From contig CAAGLB010000111.1 of assembly GCA_900770635.1 (NCBI GenBank), positions 1 to 13,412 on the forward strand: DNA of 13,412 nt, read 5' to 3'. This DNA comes from an uncultured Alistipes sp. GTDB lineage: Bacteria; Bacteroidota; Bacteroidia; Bacteroidales; Rikenellaceae. Both the position numbers and the translations under genes were made by a program. The notes under the pieces are model-generated. The model ran no database searches, was not told the DNA's origin, and saw nothing but the letters and a program-made list of their open reading frames with translations. Below are positions 1-6,227 of the stretch, in pieces. Positions within the stretch are counted from its first letter, which is position 1. The number at the start of each line of letters is the position of its first letter.

Positions 1-858
1 GAGGAGAAGAAGGAGGCTAAGAAGGCTGTTAAGGAGTCGCAGAAGAAGTTTGTTGAGCGCCTTGCATCGTATGCCGACTGCTACATCAACGACGCCTTCG
101 GTACTGCACACCGTGCCCACGCCTCAACAGCACTCATCGCCGACTACTTTCCACAGGACAAGATGTTCGGCTACGTCATGGAGAATGAGCTTAAGGCTAT
201 CGACGGTGTTATGGAGAACCCTGAGCGTCCTTTCTGCGCTATCATCGGTGGCTCAAAGGTATCTACAAAGATTACCATTATTGAGAAGCTCATGGAGAAG
301 GTCGACTCTATCATCATCGGTGGCGGTATGACCTACACCTTCGCTGGTGCTGAGGGTGGCAAGGAGGGCAAATCAATCTGCGAGCCAGATATGTTCCCAG
401 TAGCTCTCGACATCTTGAAGAAGGCCGAGGAGCGTGGCATTCAGATTCTCCGCTCACCAGATGCTCTTATCTGCGACGACTTCTCTGAGGAGGCAAACAC
501 TCAGGAGGCTCCTGCAAACAACATCCCTGACGAGTGGGAGGGTGTCGACATCGCAACAGGCGGTAAGGCTAAGTTCCGTGAGCACATCCTTGGTTGCAAG
601 ACTATCCTCTGGAATGGCCCTGTAGGCGTATTCGAGATTAACAAGTTCTCAACAGGCTCACGTGCTGTGGCTGAGGCTATTGCCGAGGCAACAGAGAAGA
701 ATGGTGCTTACTCACTCATCGGTGGTGGCGACTCTGTAGCTTGTGTCAACAAGTTTGGCTTGGCTGACAAGGTATCTTATGTGTCAACAGGTGGTGGCGC
801 TTTGCTCGAGTACATGGAGGGTAAGGAGCTTCCAGGTGTAGCAGCTATCCGCAAGTAA
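1..858 (+). CDS. pgk: Phosphoglycerate kinase, C-terminal 285 residues (5' end outside window)
   Basis: This is a glycolytic, cytosolic enzyme that transfers phosphate from 1,3-bisphosphoglycerate to ADP, giving ATP and 3-phosphoglycerate. The reading frame is open from base 1, so the start lies upstream; roughly 285 of about 420 residues usual for Bacteroidetes PGK are present. Visible family signatures are YINDAFGTAHRAHAST near the window start, the GGSKVSTKI segment, the WNGPVGVFE segment, the GGGDSVA nucleotide-binding loop and the C-terminal STGGGALLEYMEGKELPGV motif. The long insertion around DDFSEEANTQ resembles Bacteroidetes versions. The stop TAA (856-858) is followed after a single base boundary by the palindromic element at 859, so that element would be the start of the pgk 3' UTR. 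Identification is certain; upstream neighbours are unknown. Confidence 0.98.
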   Translation, partial: EEKKEAKKAVKESQKKFVERLASYADCYINDAFGTAHRAHASTALIADYFPQDKMFGYVMENELKAIDGVMENPERPFCAIIGGSKVSTKITIIEKLMEKVDSIIIGGGMTYTFAGAEGGKEGKSICEPDMFPVALDILKKAEERGIQILRSPDALICDDFSEEANTQEAPANNIPDEWEGVDIATGGKAKFREHILGCKTILWNGPVGVFEINKFSTGSRAVAEAIAEATEKNGAYSLIGGGDSVACVNKFGLADKVSYVSTGGGALLEYMEGKELPGVAAIRK

Positions 859-983
859 TTTCTTGTGATAATGGGTCATCTTCGGCACCAAGCTCATTGC
901 CCCGAAAGGGGATATACGTCAAGTATACCCCCTTCCGTCGCAATTTCGACTTGGCACCAAATCTTACCCATTCTAACAAGAAA
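859..983. repeat. Long imperfect palindrome, copy A (125 bp)
   Basis: The left end TTTCTTGTGATAATGGGT (859-876) matches the reverse complement of the right end ACCCATTCTAACAAGAAA (966-983) except at two positions. Pairing continues inward: CCAAG with CTTGG, ATTGC with GCAAT, GAAAGGGG with CCCCTTCC, and the apex TATAC (913-917) / GTATA (923-927) around the loop GTCAA. The dyad centre (about 920-921) coincides with the midpoint of the element, so the whole 125 bp folds on itself. It starts directly after the pgk stop codon. It could act as an RNA hairpin in the pgk 3' end (termination or stability) or as a small palindromic mobile repeat. A second copy follows three bases later. Confidence 0.85.
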
Positions 984-986
984 TCA

Positions 987-1112
987 TTTGTTGTGATAAG
1001 GGCGCATCTGCGTCCGCTAGAAAATTATTGTAGCAATGGGCAGTACGTTAAAGTACAGCCCATCGCTCCAAAATTTCCCGAGCGTTGCATCTGCAACCCT
1101 TCTAACAACAAA
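987..1112. repeat. Long imperfect palindrome, copy B (126 bp)
   Basis: The same architecture as the preceding element, with different sequence. The left end TTTGTTGTGATAAGGG (987-1002) pairs with the right end CCCTTCTAACAACAAA (1097-1112), and the apex GTAC (1043-1046) / GTAC (1053-1056) surrounds GTTAAA. Flanking the apex, ATGGGC pairs with GCCCAT. The two 63-base halves align without a gap over most of their length. Each arm also carries its own small stem with an ATCT loop (CGC-ATCT-GCG at about 1003-1012 and GTTGC-ATCT-GCAAC at 1084-1097). The fourth base of the terminal repeat differs from copy A (G instead of C), and its partner at the other end changes to match. Any protein read through this region (897-1124) is taken as spurious. 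Confidence 0.85.
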
Positions 1113-1174
1113 TTAGTGCGCTGAGTGAGGTGATTTTAGCGAACTTAAGGAATTTAGCGAATTTAGTGTTTTTG

Positions 1175-1210
1175 TCCCTATCTTCCCTATTCTCCCTATC
1201 GTCCCTAACT
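1175..1210. repeat. Four degenerate 9-bp tandem units (TCCCTATNN)
   Basis: Units begin at 1175, 1184, 1193 and 1202: TCCCTATCT, TCCCTATTC, TCCCTATCG and TCCCTAACT. They lie in the 144-bp spacer between the palindromes and pepO. A related pair of TCCCTAA words appears in the 6030-6060 spacer, so this is probably a genome-wide style of low-complexity intergenic DNA. Two TTTAGCGAA words (1135-1143, 1153-1161) precede it. No clear -7 promoter box was found in this spacer. Confidence 0.6.
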
Positions 1211-1256
1211 ACCCTCTGCTACTAAGCTTTAAAATTACTAAACTAAATCATTATAG

Positions 1257-3269
1257 ATGAAACGATTAACATTAATTCTTGCAACTGCACTTATGATGAC
1301 AGCTTGCCAGGAGGCTGGCGTACCAGCTATCGATAAGAACAACTTCGATGAGAGTGTTGCCCTAAAGGACAATTTCTACCAGTGGGCTACTGGTGGTTGG
1401 CAGAAGAACAACCCATTAAAGCCTGAGTTTTCACGCTATGGCTCATTCGACGTATTGCGTGAGAACAACGAGATTCGCATCAACGAGCTCTTCGAGCAGA
1501 TGTCGAAGACAACTGCTGAGATGGGCAGCGTAGAGCAGAAGATCTCTGACCTCTACAAGATGGGCCTCGACGAGGAGCGCCTAAACAAGGAGGGTGCTGA
1601 GCCTATTCGTGAGGCGCTAAACGCCATATTCAATGCCGAGAGCAAGGAGGCACTCCTCGCACAGGTGGCACAGCTACACAACGATGGCATCGGCGTATTC
1701 TTCGCTGCATATCCTGCTGCTGACCTCAAGGACAGCAACATGACTATCCTCTACATGGAGCAGGCTGGTCTTGGCATGGGCAACCGTGACTACTACACCG
1801 ACGAGAAGAATGCCGACAAGAAGGCTGCTTACCGCACATATCTCGCTAAGCTCTTTGCTCTTGCAGGCGTTGAGGGCGACACCGAGAAGATGGTTGCTGA
1901 TGTATTGGCTCTCGAGGATGCTATTGCCGCTAAGCACTGGACAAATGTTGAGTGTCGTGACATAGAGAAGGGATATAACCCTTACACCTTCGAGGCTTTC
2001 AAGGCTGAGTATCAGGGTGTTGACTGGGATGCTTACTTCGCACAGGTGGGTGTTGCTAAGGTTGAGAAGCTCGTTGTTAGCCAGCCATCATCATTCCTCA
2101 ACACACTTGCGGTGATGAACTCAGCATCGCTCGACGAGCTCAAGGCTTACTTCGTGGCACACTACATCGATAGCGCTACATCGTACCTCAGCGAGGAGTT
2201 TGCGTTGGCATCGTTCGAGTTCTTCGGCAAGACAATGTCGGGTACTCAGGAGATTCGTCCACGCTGGAAGCGTGCTATGGGCGTGCCTAACTCAATCCTC
2301 TCGGAGGCTGTAGGCCAGATGTATGTTGCTAAGTACTTCCCCGAGAAGGAGAAGGTGCGTGTGGAGACTATGGTTAAAAATATCCAGAAGGCATTCTCTA
2401 AGCATATCGACCAGCTCGACTGGATGGGCGACGCTACAAAGGCTAAGGCTCAGGAGAAGCTCGCTGCATTTACTGTGAAGATTGGCTACCCTAACAAGTG
2501 GAAGGACTACTCGACACTTAGTATCGATCCTACTAAGAGCTACTGGGCAAATGTTGTTGAGGCTAACCGCTGGTATAGTGCCGACGCTATGTCGGAGGTG
2601 GGCAAGCCTGTAGACCGTGAGAAGTGGATGATGCCACCTCAGATGGTTAACGCCTACTACATGCCTACAACAAACGAGATATGCTTCCCTGCGGCTATTC
2701 TCCAGCCTCCATTCTACAACCCTGATGCTGATGACGCTGTAAACTATGGCGCTATCGGCGTGGTTATCGCTCACGAGATGACTCACGGCTTCGATGACCA
2801 GGGCTCGCAGTTCGACAAGGTGGGTAACATGAACGACTGGTGGACTAAGGAGGACCGAGAGGCCTTCGAGAAGAAGACTCAGGTGCTTGTTGACCAGTTC
2901 AACGCTATCGAGATTTTGCCAGGCTTGTATGCTGATGGTAAGTACTCGTTGGGCGAGAATATCGCCGACCAGGGAGGTCTTCGCCTTGCATATACAGCTC
3001 TTGTTGAGCAGGCATGGGCTGAGGGCCGTCCAGCAGATATCGATGGCTTTACTGGCGAGCAGCGCTTCTACATCGGCTACGCTACACTCTGGGCTCAGAA
3101 CATCACTGACCAGGAGAAGGAGCGTCTCACAAAGATCGACGTTCACTCACTCGGCATCAACCGTGTAAATGCCACATTGCGCAACATCCAGAGCTTCTAC
3201 GATGCCTTCGGCATCACCGAGGCCGATAAGATGTACATGCCTGTCGAGGAGCGTGTAGTAATCTGGTAA
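1257..3269 (+). CDS. pepO: M13 family zinc endopeptidase (PepO/neprilysin-like), lipoprotein
   Basis: A secreted metallopeptidase, expected to cleave oligopeptides outside the cytoplasmic membrane. Residues 1-17 (MKRLTLILATALMMTAC) form a lipoprotein signal with lipobox MTAC, so Cys17 should be lipidated and anchored in the membrane. Residues about 35-430 match the M13 N-terminal helical domain. The catalytic domain shows the substrate-binding motif NAYY (465-468), the zinc motif HEMTH (506-510) and the third ligand region ENIAD (Glu567, Asp571). The 670-residue length is normal for the family. The C-terminus ends in VVIW, keeping the Trp of the usual terminal CRVW motif but lacking its Cys. 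The first ATG gives the signal peptide directly, so the start is secure. It appears monocistronic: 398 bp separate it from pgk, and a terminator follows at 3301. Confidence 0.95.
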   Translation: MKRLTLILATALMMTACQEAGVPAIDKNNFDESVALKDNFYQWATGGWQKNNPLKPEFSRYGSFDVLRENNEIRINELFEQMSKTTAEMGSVEQKISDLYKMGLDEERLNKEGAEPIREALNAIFNAESKEALLAQVAQLHNDGIGVFFAAYPAADLKDSNMTILYMEQAGLGMGNRDYYTDEKNADKKAAYRTYLAKLFALAGVEGDTEKMVADVLALEDAIAAKHWTNVECRDIEKGYNPYTFEAFKAEYQGVDWDAYFAQVGVAKVEKLVVSQPSSFLNTLAVMNSASLDELKAYFVAHYIDSATSYLSEEFALASFEFFGKTMSGTQEIRPRWKRAMGVPNSILSEAVGQMYVAKYFPEKEKVRVETMVKNIQKAFSKHIDQLDWMGDATKAKAQEKLAAFTVKIGYPNKWKDYSTLSIDPTKSYWANVVEANRWYSADAMSEVGKPVDREKWMMPPQMVNAYYMPTTNEICFPAAILQPPFYNPDADDAVNYGAIGVVIAHEMTHGFDDQGSQFDKVGNMNDWWTKEDREAFEKKTQVLVDQFNAIEILPGLYADGKYSLGENIADQGGLRLAYTALVEQAWAEGRPADIDGFTGEQRFYIGYATLWAQNITDQEKERLTKIDVHSLGINRVNATLRNIQSFYDAFGITEADKMYMPVEERVVIW

Positions 3270-3300
3270 TAAGAATCTTAGACTTATAACTTATATGAAA

Positions 3301-3331
3301 AGTGGTTGCCCGTGCGGACAACCACTTTTTT
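3301..3331. terminator. Bidirectional intrinsic terminator between convergent genes
   Basis: The perfect 8-bp stem AGTGGTTG (3301-3308) / CAACCACT (3319-3326) is followed by a T run on the plus strand. An inner CCG/CGG pairing sits inside the loop. On the minus strand the same stem is followed by TTTCATA, so it can also end the transcript of the antitoxin gene whose stop lies at 3359. It lies 32 bp after the pepO stop codon. Confidence 0.85.
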
Positions 3332-3358
3332 CGTGAGGTGCTATGTATTTAGCGCACT

Positions 3359-3625
3359 TTAGTTGGGAACATTGATGATTTGCGTTCCAAGAACATTTGA
3401 GATTTTGGCAAGAGTCCTGATGGTAAAGTTGTGAGTTCCTCGCATCCAACGAGAGACCTCTGCTTCTTTTTTACCCAATGCCTCTGCCAACTCTCGCTGT
3501 GTCATCCCCTTCTCCTTGAGAAGTAGGTCAATTCTATCAACAATAGCAAACGAAAGGTCAACTTCGGCCTTTACATCGTTTGTTACATCTGATAGACAGC
3601 TTTGGAATAAGGCATTATGTTTCAT
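3359..3625 (-). CDS. XRE-family helix-turn-helix antitoxin-like protein
   Basis: An 88-residue DNA-binding protein. Residues about 31-82 form an XRE/Cro-type helix-turn-helix: MTQRELAEALGKKEAEVSRW is the classic core, with Trp60 and Arg62 typical of this family. The N-terminal 30 residues have no recognised motif and may contact the partner protein. Its ATG overlaps the stop of the upstream RelE-like gene by four bases (ATGA), so the two are translationally coupled in one transcript. The order toxin first, antitoxin second is that of HigB-HigA modules. In known systems the antitoxin neutralises the toxin and represses the shared promoter; both are inferences here. The bidirectional terminator at 3301-3326 would end this transcript. 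Confidence 0.85.
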   Translation of the reverse strand: MKHNALFQSCLSDVTNDVKAEVDLSFAIVDRIDLLLKEKGMTQRELAEALGKKEAEVSRWMRGTHNFTIRTLAKISNVLGTQIINVPN

Positions 3626-4098
3626 AACTCAAACGATTTGTCTTCTACTCCTATAAACTCTTTCTCCTGAACACTTATCGAGCCATCCTTGATTCCCGCA
3701 TTAATCAGCTTTTCAAATTTCTGAAGGTCGAGAACGTAACCACTTAGTATTGGGTCCTCGTTGTATGTGCGAGTTGTTTTCACCCCACCATTACCAACAA
3801 TCAAAATTTGGTCAGACATTCGCAAACAATACAACCTCAGTTTTCCAGACTCAATAGGTACAGCACACACATTGTCGTTCATCCTTCCTTCGGGTCTAAA
3901 GTAACGCTCTAAAGCACCTCTATCAAGAATCTTGCTCAAGGCATATACAATACGCTGAAAGTCCTCGTTCAACTCGGCATTATCCTTAAACTTCTGAAGG
4001 AACTTCTCGAATTCGGTTACATCTTCACCGTTAAATTTGATAGAGTAAAGACTTACAAGTTCAGACTGCTCAATGACTTCTAATTTTGCTTGTGACAT
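3622..4098 (-). CDS. RelE/HigB-like toxin of a type II toxin-antitoxin module
   Basis: Probable ribosome-dependent mRNA interferase. From the chosen start (MSQAK) the protein has 158 residues. Residues about 40-115 look like a RelE fold: a helical DFQRIVYALSKIL stretch, then YFRPEGRM, the strand KLRLYCLRM (86-94), the strand ILIVGNGG (98-105) and VKTTRTY. About 45 residues follow, including LDLQKFEKLI, which is longer than a minimal RelE toxin. An in-frame ATG at 4152 would add 18 residues, but that segment covers the likely promoter (-7 box at 4121-4128), so 4098 is preferred. It overlaps the antitoxin gene by four bases. The family assignment rests on fold-like motifs and operon layout, not on a clear catalytic signature; a different host-regulating role is possible. 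Confidence 0.7.
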   Translation of the reverse strand: MSQAKLEVIEQSELVSLYSIKFNGEDVTEFEKFLQKFKDNAELNEDFQRIVYALSKILDRGALERYFRPEGRMNDNVCAVPIESGKLRLYCLRMSDQILIVGNGGVKTTRTYNEDPILSGYVLDLQKFEKLINAGIKDGSISVQEKEFIGVEDKSFEL

Positions 4099-4099
4099 A

Positions 4100-4128
4100 G
4101 TCGCGACATTAATTACGATACAAATATA
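4100..4128 (-). promoter_or_regulatory. Promoter and candidate operator of the toxin-antitoxin operon
   Basis: Read on the minus strand, TATATTTG (4128-4121) matches the Bacteroidetes -7 consensus TAnnTTTG; no good -33 box was identified. Between it and the ATG at 4098 lies the perfect 8-bp palindrome GTCGCGAC (4100-4107), well placed to be the antitoxin's autoregulatory operator. A second dyad, TCGTAAGTT (4192-4200) / AACTAACGA (4207-4215), lies further upstream. The operator role is inferred from position only. Confidence 0.5.
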
Positions 4129-4303
4129 ATACAATTTTTGCAAAATTAACATAAAAGTTAAGTCTATTTTGCCGATATTTTTATTTATTGTTCGTAAGTT
4201 GTTGATAACTAACGATATATTATCCGTACTAACATTCGCATGTGCAAATAGTTTAGTGCGTTTTTTTGAGTGCGAGATTTCTTTTATGTTGGATACTTTA
4301 GTA

Positions 4304-4374
4304 TTTTGTCAAATGCTGATTTAGATAATATTACTGTTTTTATAAATATTCATTTTTGTGTATAAGTGAATGTT
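4304..4374. repeat. 71-bp dispersed repeat, copy 1
   Basis: It matches 13321-13391 in the same orientation at 68 of 71 positions; the differences are at 4310, 4344 and 4360. The right part contains an interrupted dyad: ATTCATTT (4348-4355), an 8-nt spacer (4356-4363), then AAGTGAAT (4364-4371). Such arms around a short spacer resemble a tyrosine-recombinase core site. It sits between the divergent toxin-antitoxin promoter and the terminator of the unknown membrane protein gene. The rest of the 4153-4502 gap holds only the small dyad at 4192-4215, this repeat and the terminator at 4421. Confidence 0.85.
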
Positions 4375-4420
4375 GTTGGGGTGATAGTGGATTTAGCGGT
4401 TGATTTAGAGCATAAGAAAA

Positions 4421-4438
4421 GGGAGGCTCGTGCCTCCC
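4421..4438 (-). terminator. Intrinsic terminator of the unknown membrane-protein gene
   Basis: The perfect 7-bp GC-rich stem GGGAGGC (4421-4427) / GCCTCCC (4432-4438) has a 4-nt loop. On the minus strand it is followed by TTTTCTTATG, so it terminates transcription from the 4503-5507 gene, whose stop is 65 bp upstream. A second 7-bp dyad (GTATTAT 4454-4460 / ATAATAC 4464-4470) lies between stop codon and terminator. Confidence 0.8.
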
Positions 4439-4502
4439 TAATGAAATCATAGTGTATTATCCTATAATACGATCCCGGTTTTATCGGTGCTATTATAGAC
4501 AT

Positions 4503-5507
4503 TTACTTTCGTCCCATTCGTTCTCTTATTGCATCCATCTGCATCTCTTCAAGACTTTTTCTACCTCTCCAAAATTCTAAATAGAAGAAATCGTCGAGCT
4601 TATCTTTGTATACATCGGTGCCAAATACATCAGATCTACCAACAGTCACATCTTCGCCATTATCTTTTGTGACATACCATATAGTATTGGGCAGAGGGAA
4701 CCAATTATACTCAGATCTAATTGCAGAAAGTAACTCATTCTCTACCTCGCTGAGTGGTGCATTGTATTCAGAAGCAACTTCTTTCATAAAGTCTTCAAGT
4801 CCTCCAACATTCCTACATAACATGGGATAAATTACGCTAAGCAAGAGTATTGGAACAAAGATTATTTTACGCCAATCAATATTAATTTTAGGTTTTGAGA
4901 TTATTTTATGCCAATTAATATTGTTATTAGATTTTGAATAGCTCTGTTGAGCGTTAGAGTACGACTTTTTAGGGTATTGTTTTTGTATGCGTTGTAGTTG
5001 CGCGATTATGTTATTATCATTTAATTCTTTGTCAATATAATTTACGTTTGAATCAAAACGAATTTTATAATACTGAGCAATATATGTGTCGATATCGGTT
5101 TCAATAATATACTTTGTATTTATAGAATCAAAAGTTGATTTACGTAATTTTGCAAGAGAAAATATAATTTTTGCACAAGCTTGAGTGTCATCATTAAAGT
5201 TTACCAGGATATTTTCTCTTGTTTGACTGCATATATCGCAATTTTGAATTGCGTTATATAATTCACTGGTGGGATTGAACTTGTCTAAACTAGTTATGTT
5301 TAGCTGAATGCCACCAGACATATTTATTTGCACCTGTAAACCATCTAATTTTATACCATTATGGAATAGTGATGCAGTTGTTTGTATATGTAACCTATTT
5401 TCTTTTAGTTGAGCCTCAATCCACTGATATTTCTTAATAAATTTTTCAACTAGAAGAACTTCGTCTTCACCAGCTTGACTGCCTAATTGTGTTGCTCTTT
5501 CATCCAT
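4503..5507 (-). CDS. Unrecognised 334-residue protein with one transmembrane helix
   Basis: No family is recognised. The N-terminal half (1-185) is predicted soluble, rich in Asn, Ile and Lys, with a CDIC motif (Cys90, Cys93) inside NCDICSQTRE. Residues about 183-196 form a Ser/Asn/Gln-rich linker. Residues 197-214 contain a tandem near-duplication (INWHKII then INIDWRKII, Trp199 and Trp212 thirteen residues apart). A single hydrophobic helix follows at about 215-231 (IIFVPILLLSVIYPML), then a charged C-terminal domain of about 100 residues. There is no signal peptide, so the likely topology is N-terminus in the cytoplasm with the C-terminal domain outside. The gene is visibly AT-richer than pgk, pepO or the DUF genes, which suggests acquisition by transfer. 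It has its own terminator and a leader region of about 300 bp. Confidence 0.85.
   Translation of the reverse strand: MDERATQLGSQAGEDEVLLVEKFIKKYQWIEAQLKENRLHIQTTASLFHNGIKLDGLQVQINMSGGIQLNITSLDKFNPTSELYNAIQNCDICSQTRENILVNFNDDTQACAKIIFSLAKLRKSTFDSINTKYIIETDIDTYIAQYYKIRFDSNVNYIDKELNDNNIIAQLQRIQKQYPKKSYSNAQQSYSKSNNNINWHKIISKPKINIDWRKIIFVPILLLSVIYPMLCRNVGGLEDFMKEVASEYNAPLSEVENELLSAIRSEYNWFPLPNTIWYVTKDNGEDVTVGRSDVFGTDVYKDKLDDFFYLEFWRGRKSLEEMQMDAIRERMGRK
4861..4938 (-). repeat. In-frame 39-bp tandem duplication inside the membrane-protein gene
   Basis: Units 4861-4899 and 4900-4938 agree at 32 of 39 positions. The unit is 13 codons, so the duplication preserves the frame and doubles the juxtamembrane INxxWxKII motif. 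Several of the differences are C/T or A/G transitions, which suggests an old duplication rather than recent slippage. Confidence 0.8.
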
Positions 5508-5641
5508 AGCACAATAGAGTTTTAATGTTTAGTATTCCGTAACATCTCCTCTTGCGGTGGGTTGTATATATAAACAGAAAGTGTGGAGATGGATTCGTCT
5601 ATCTATATGAAGGCTCTGACAAAACCCGACTAAAATAAACG

Positions 5642-5871
5642 ATACAATGCCCCACACTTGGATAGTATGGGGTGTATGCACAAGAAAGTGCATAGCCACA
5701 CATAGCTATACAAGAAATGAGTGCTGTCCGCCATCCATTAGTCGTTGAAAACTGTCAGATTCTCATATATGGATTACCGAAAACACTTTCAATATGTCTG
5801 CTATTTATCCAATAGCACTACAAAATTAAAAATATTTTCTTAAAAGAACAACACTCTTGGGGGCATTGTAT
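5642..5871. repeat. 12-bp perfect inverted repeat enclosing a promoter (possible invertible segment)
   Basis: ATACAATGCCCC (5642-5653) and its exact reverse complement GGGGCATTGTAT (5860-5871) flank 206 bp. The predicted minus-strand promoter at 5821-5852 lies wholly inside. The geometry is that of a phase-variable promoter switch in Bacteroidales: in the present orientation the promoter reads toward the 4503-5507 gene, and inverted it would read toward the DUF3575 operon. Inversion is inferred; only the repeat and its position are observed. Confidence 0.5.
5821..5852 (-). promoter_or_regulatory. Candidate promoter for the 4503-5507 gene
   Basis: On the minus strand TAATTTTG (5828-5821) fits the -7 consensus TAnnTTTG. 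A GTTG element (5852-5849) lies exactly 20 nt upstream, close to the TTTG -33 box and its usual spacing. The transcript would start near 5813 and carry a leader of about 300 nt before the ATG at 5507, containing the dyads at 5579-5709. Confidence 0.5.
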
Positions 5872-6123
5872 ACGAATTAATAGTTGTTAGAGAGCAATAA
5901 GTAATATTGGTTGATGGTTTTGTCGGGTGGTTGTGCAAGATCTGTGTTGCTAAGGAGTGTGTACGATGGGTAAATTGGGTATAGTGGGTAATATGAGTAA
6001 AGAGTTTAGGGATATTGGTGTTCTTGGAACAATCCTTAATATCCCTAATCTCCCTAAATTCACTATTAATTACTCATTACTCTATACTAATTACTAATTA
6101 AATAAACCGTGCGGAGCACACCT

Positions 6124-6158
6124 TACTTTTCACCTTTCACCTTTCACTTTTCACCTTA
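6124..6158. repeat. Five degenerate 7-bp tandem units (CACCTTT)
   Basis: Units TACTTTT, CACCTTT, CACCTTT, CACTTTT and CACCTTA begin at 6124, 6131, 6138, 6145 and 6152. They lie in the leader region upstream of the DUF3575 gene. Copy-number change by slippage is possible but is not shown by this single sequence. Confidence 0.6.
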
Positions 6159-6180
6159 CAATGGTATGATAGTTGTCCTT

Positions 6181-6227
6181 AGGGCAGTACCCTCACGCCG
6201 TAGTGGGGGTGTTAAGCATACTGCTCT
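6181..6227 (+). promoter_or_regulatory. Leader hairpin abutting the DUF3575 start codon
   Basis: AGGGCAGTA (6181-6189) pairs with TACTGCTCT (6219-6227, one G-U), and CCCTCAC (6190-6196) pairs with GTGGGGG (6203-6209, one G-U) around the loop GCCGTA. The two stems stack directly on the 5' side and are split by a 9-nt bulge (6210-6218) on the 3' side. The last paired base immediately precedes the ATG at 6228, so ribosome access would require melting. It could serve translational control. Confidence 0.55.

Larger units (their letters stand above)
5508..6227. other. 720-bp intergenic regulatory region between divergent genes
   Basis: No credible gene is present. It contains several dyads: AAGTGTGG (5579-5586) / CCACACTT (5652-5659), TATGCAC (5675-5681) / GTGCATA (5688-5694), and ATAGC (5692-5696) / GCTAT (5705-5709), the last two partly exclusive of each other. 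It also has an outer 9-bp inverted repeat GACAAAACC (5618-5626) / GGTTTTGTC (5916-5924) and the 12-bp pair listed separately. A hairpin TTAGGGATATT (6006-6016) / AATATCCCTAA (6038-6048) lies nearer the DUF3575 gene. No strong plus-strand -7 box was found for the DUF3575 operon. Confidence 0.7.

Noticed and set aside
897..1124. Open frame of 75 codons downstream of pgk
   Set aside because: It runs across both palindromic elements, shows no protein-like composition, and is explained by the repeats.
1175..1210. Short tandem repeats considered as a CRISPR array
   Set aside because: Units are 9 bp and contiguous with no spacers, and no cas gene is present.
2292..3146. 284-codon open frame on the minus strand within pepO
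   Set aside because: It is fully antisense to a well-supported peptidase gene, with a Leu/Val/Ser-rich translation typical of antisense frames.
4099..4152. Upstream ATG extending the RelE-like gene by 18 residues
   Set aside because: The extension covers the -7 box and the putative transcript start, and the translated segment (MLILQKLYYICIVINVAT) looks like promoter DNA read as protein.
5618..5924. Outer 9-bp inverted repeat as an insertion sequence end
   Set aside because: A 9-bp match at this distance is expected by chance, no transposase remnant lies inside, and no target duplication was seen.
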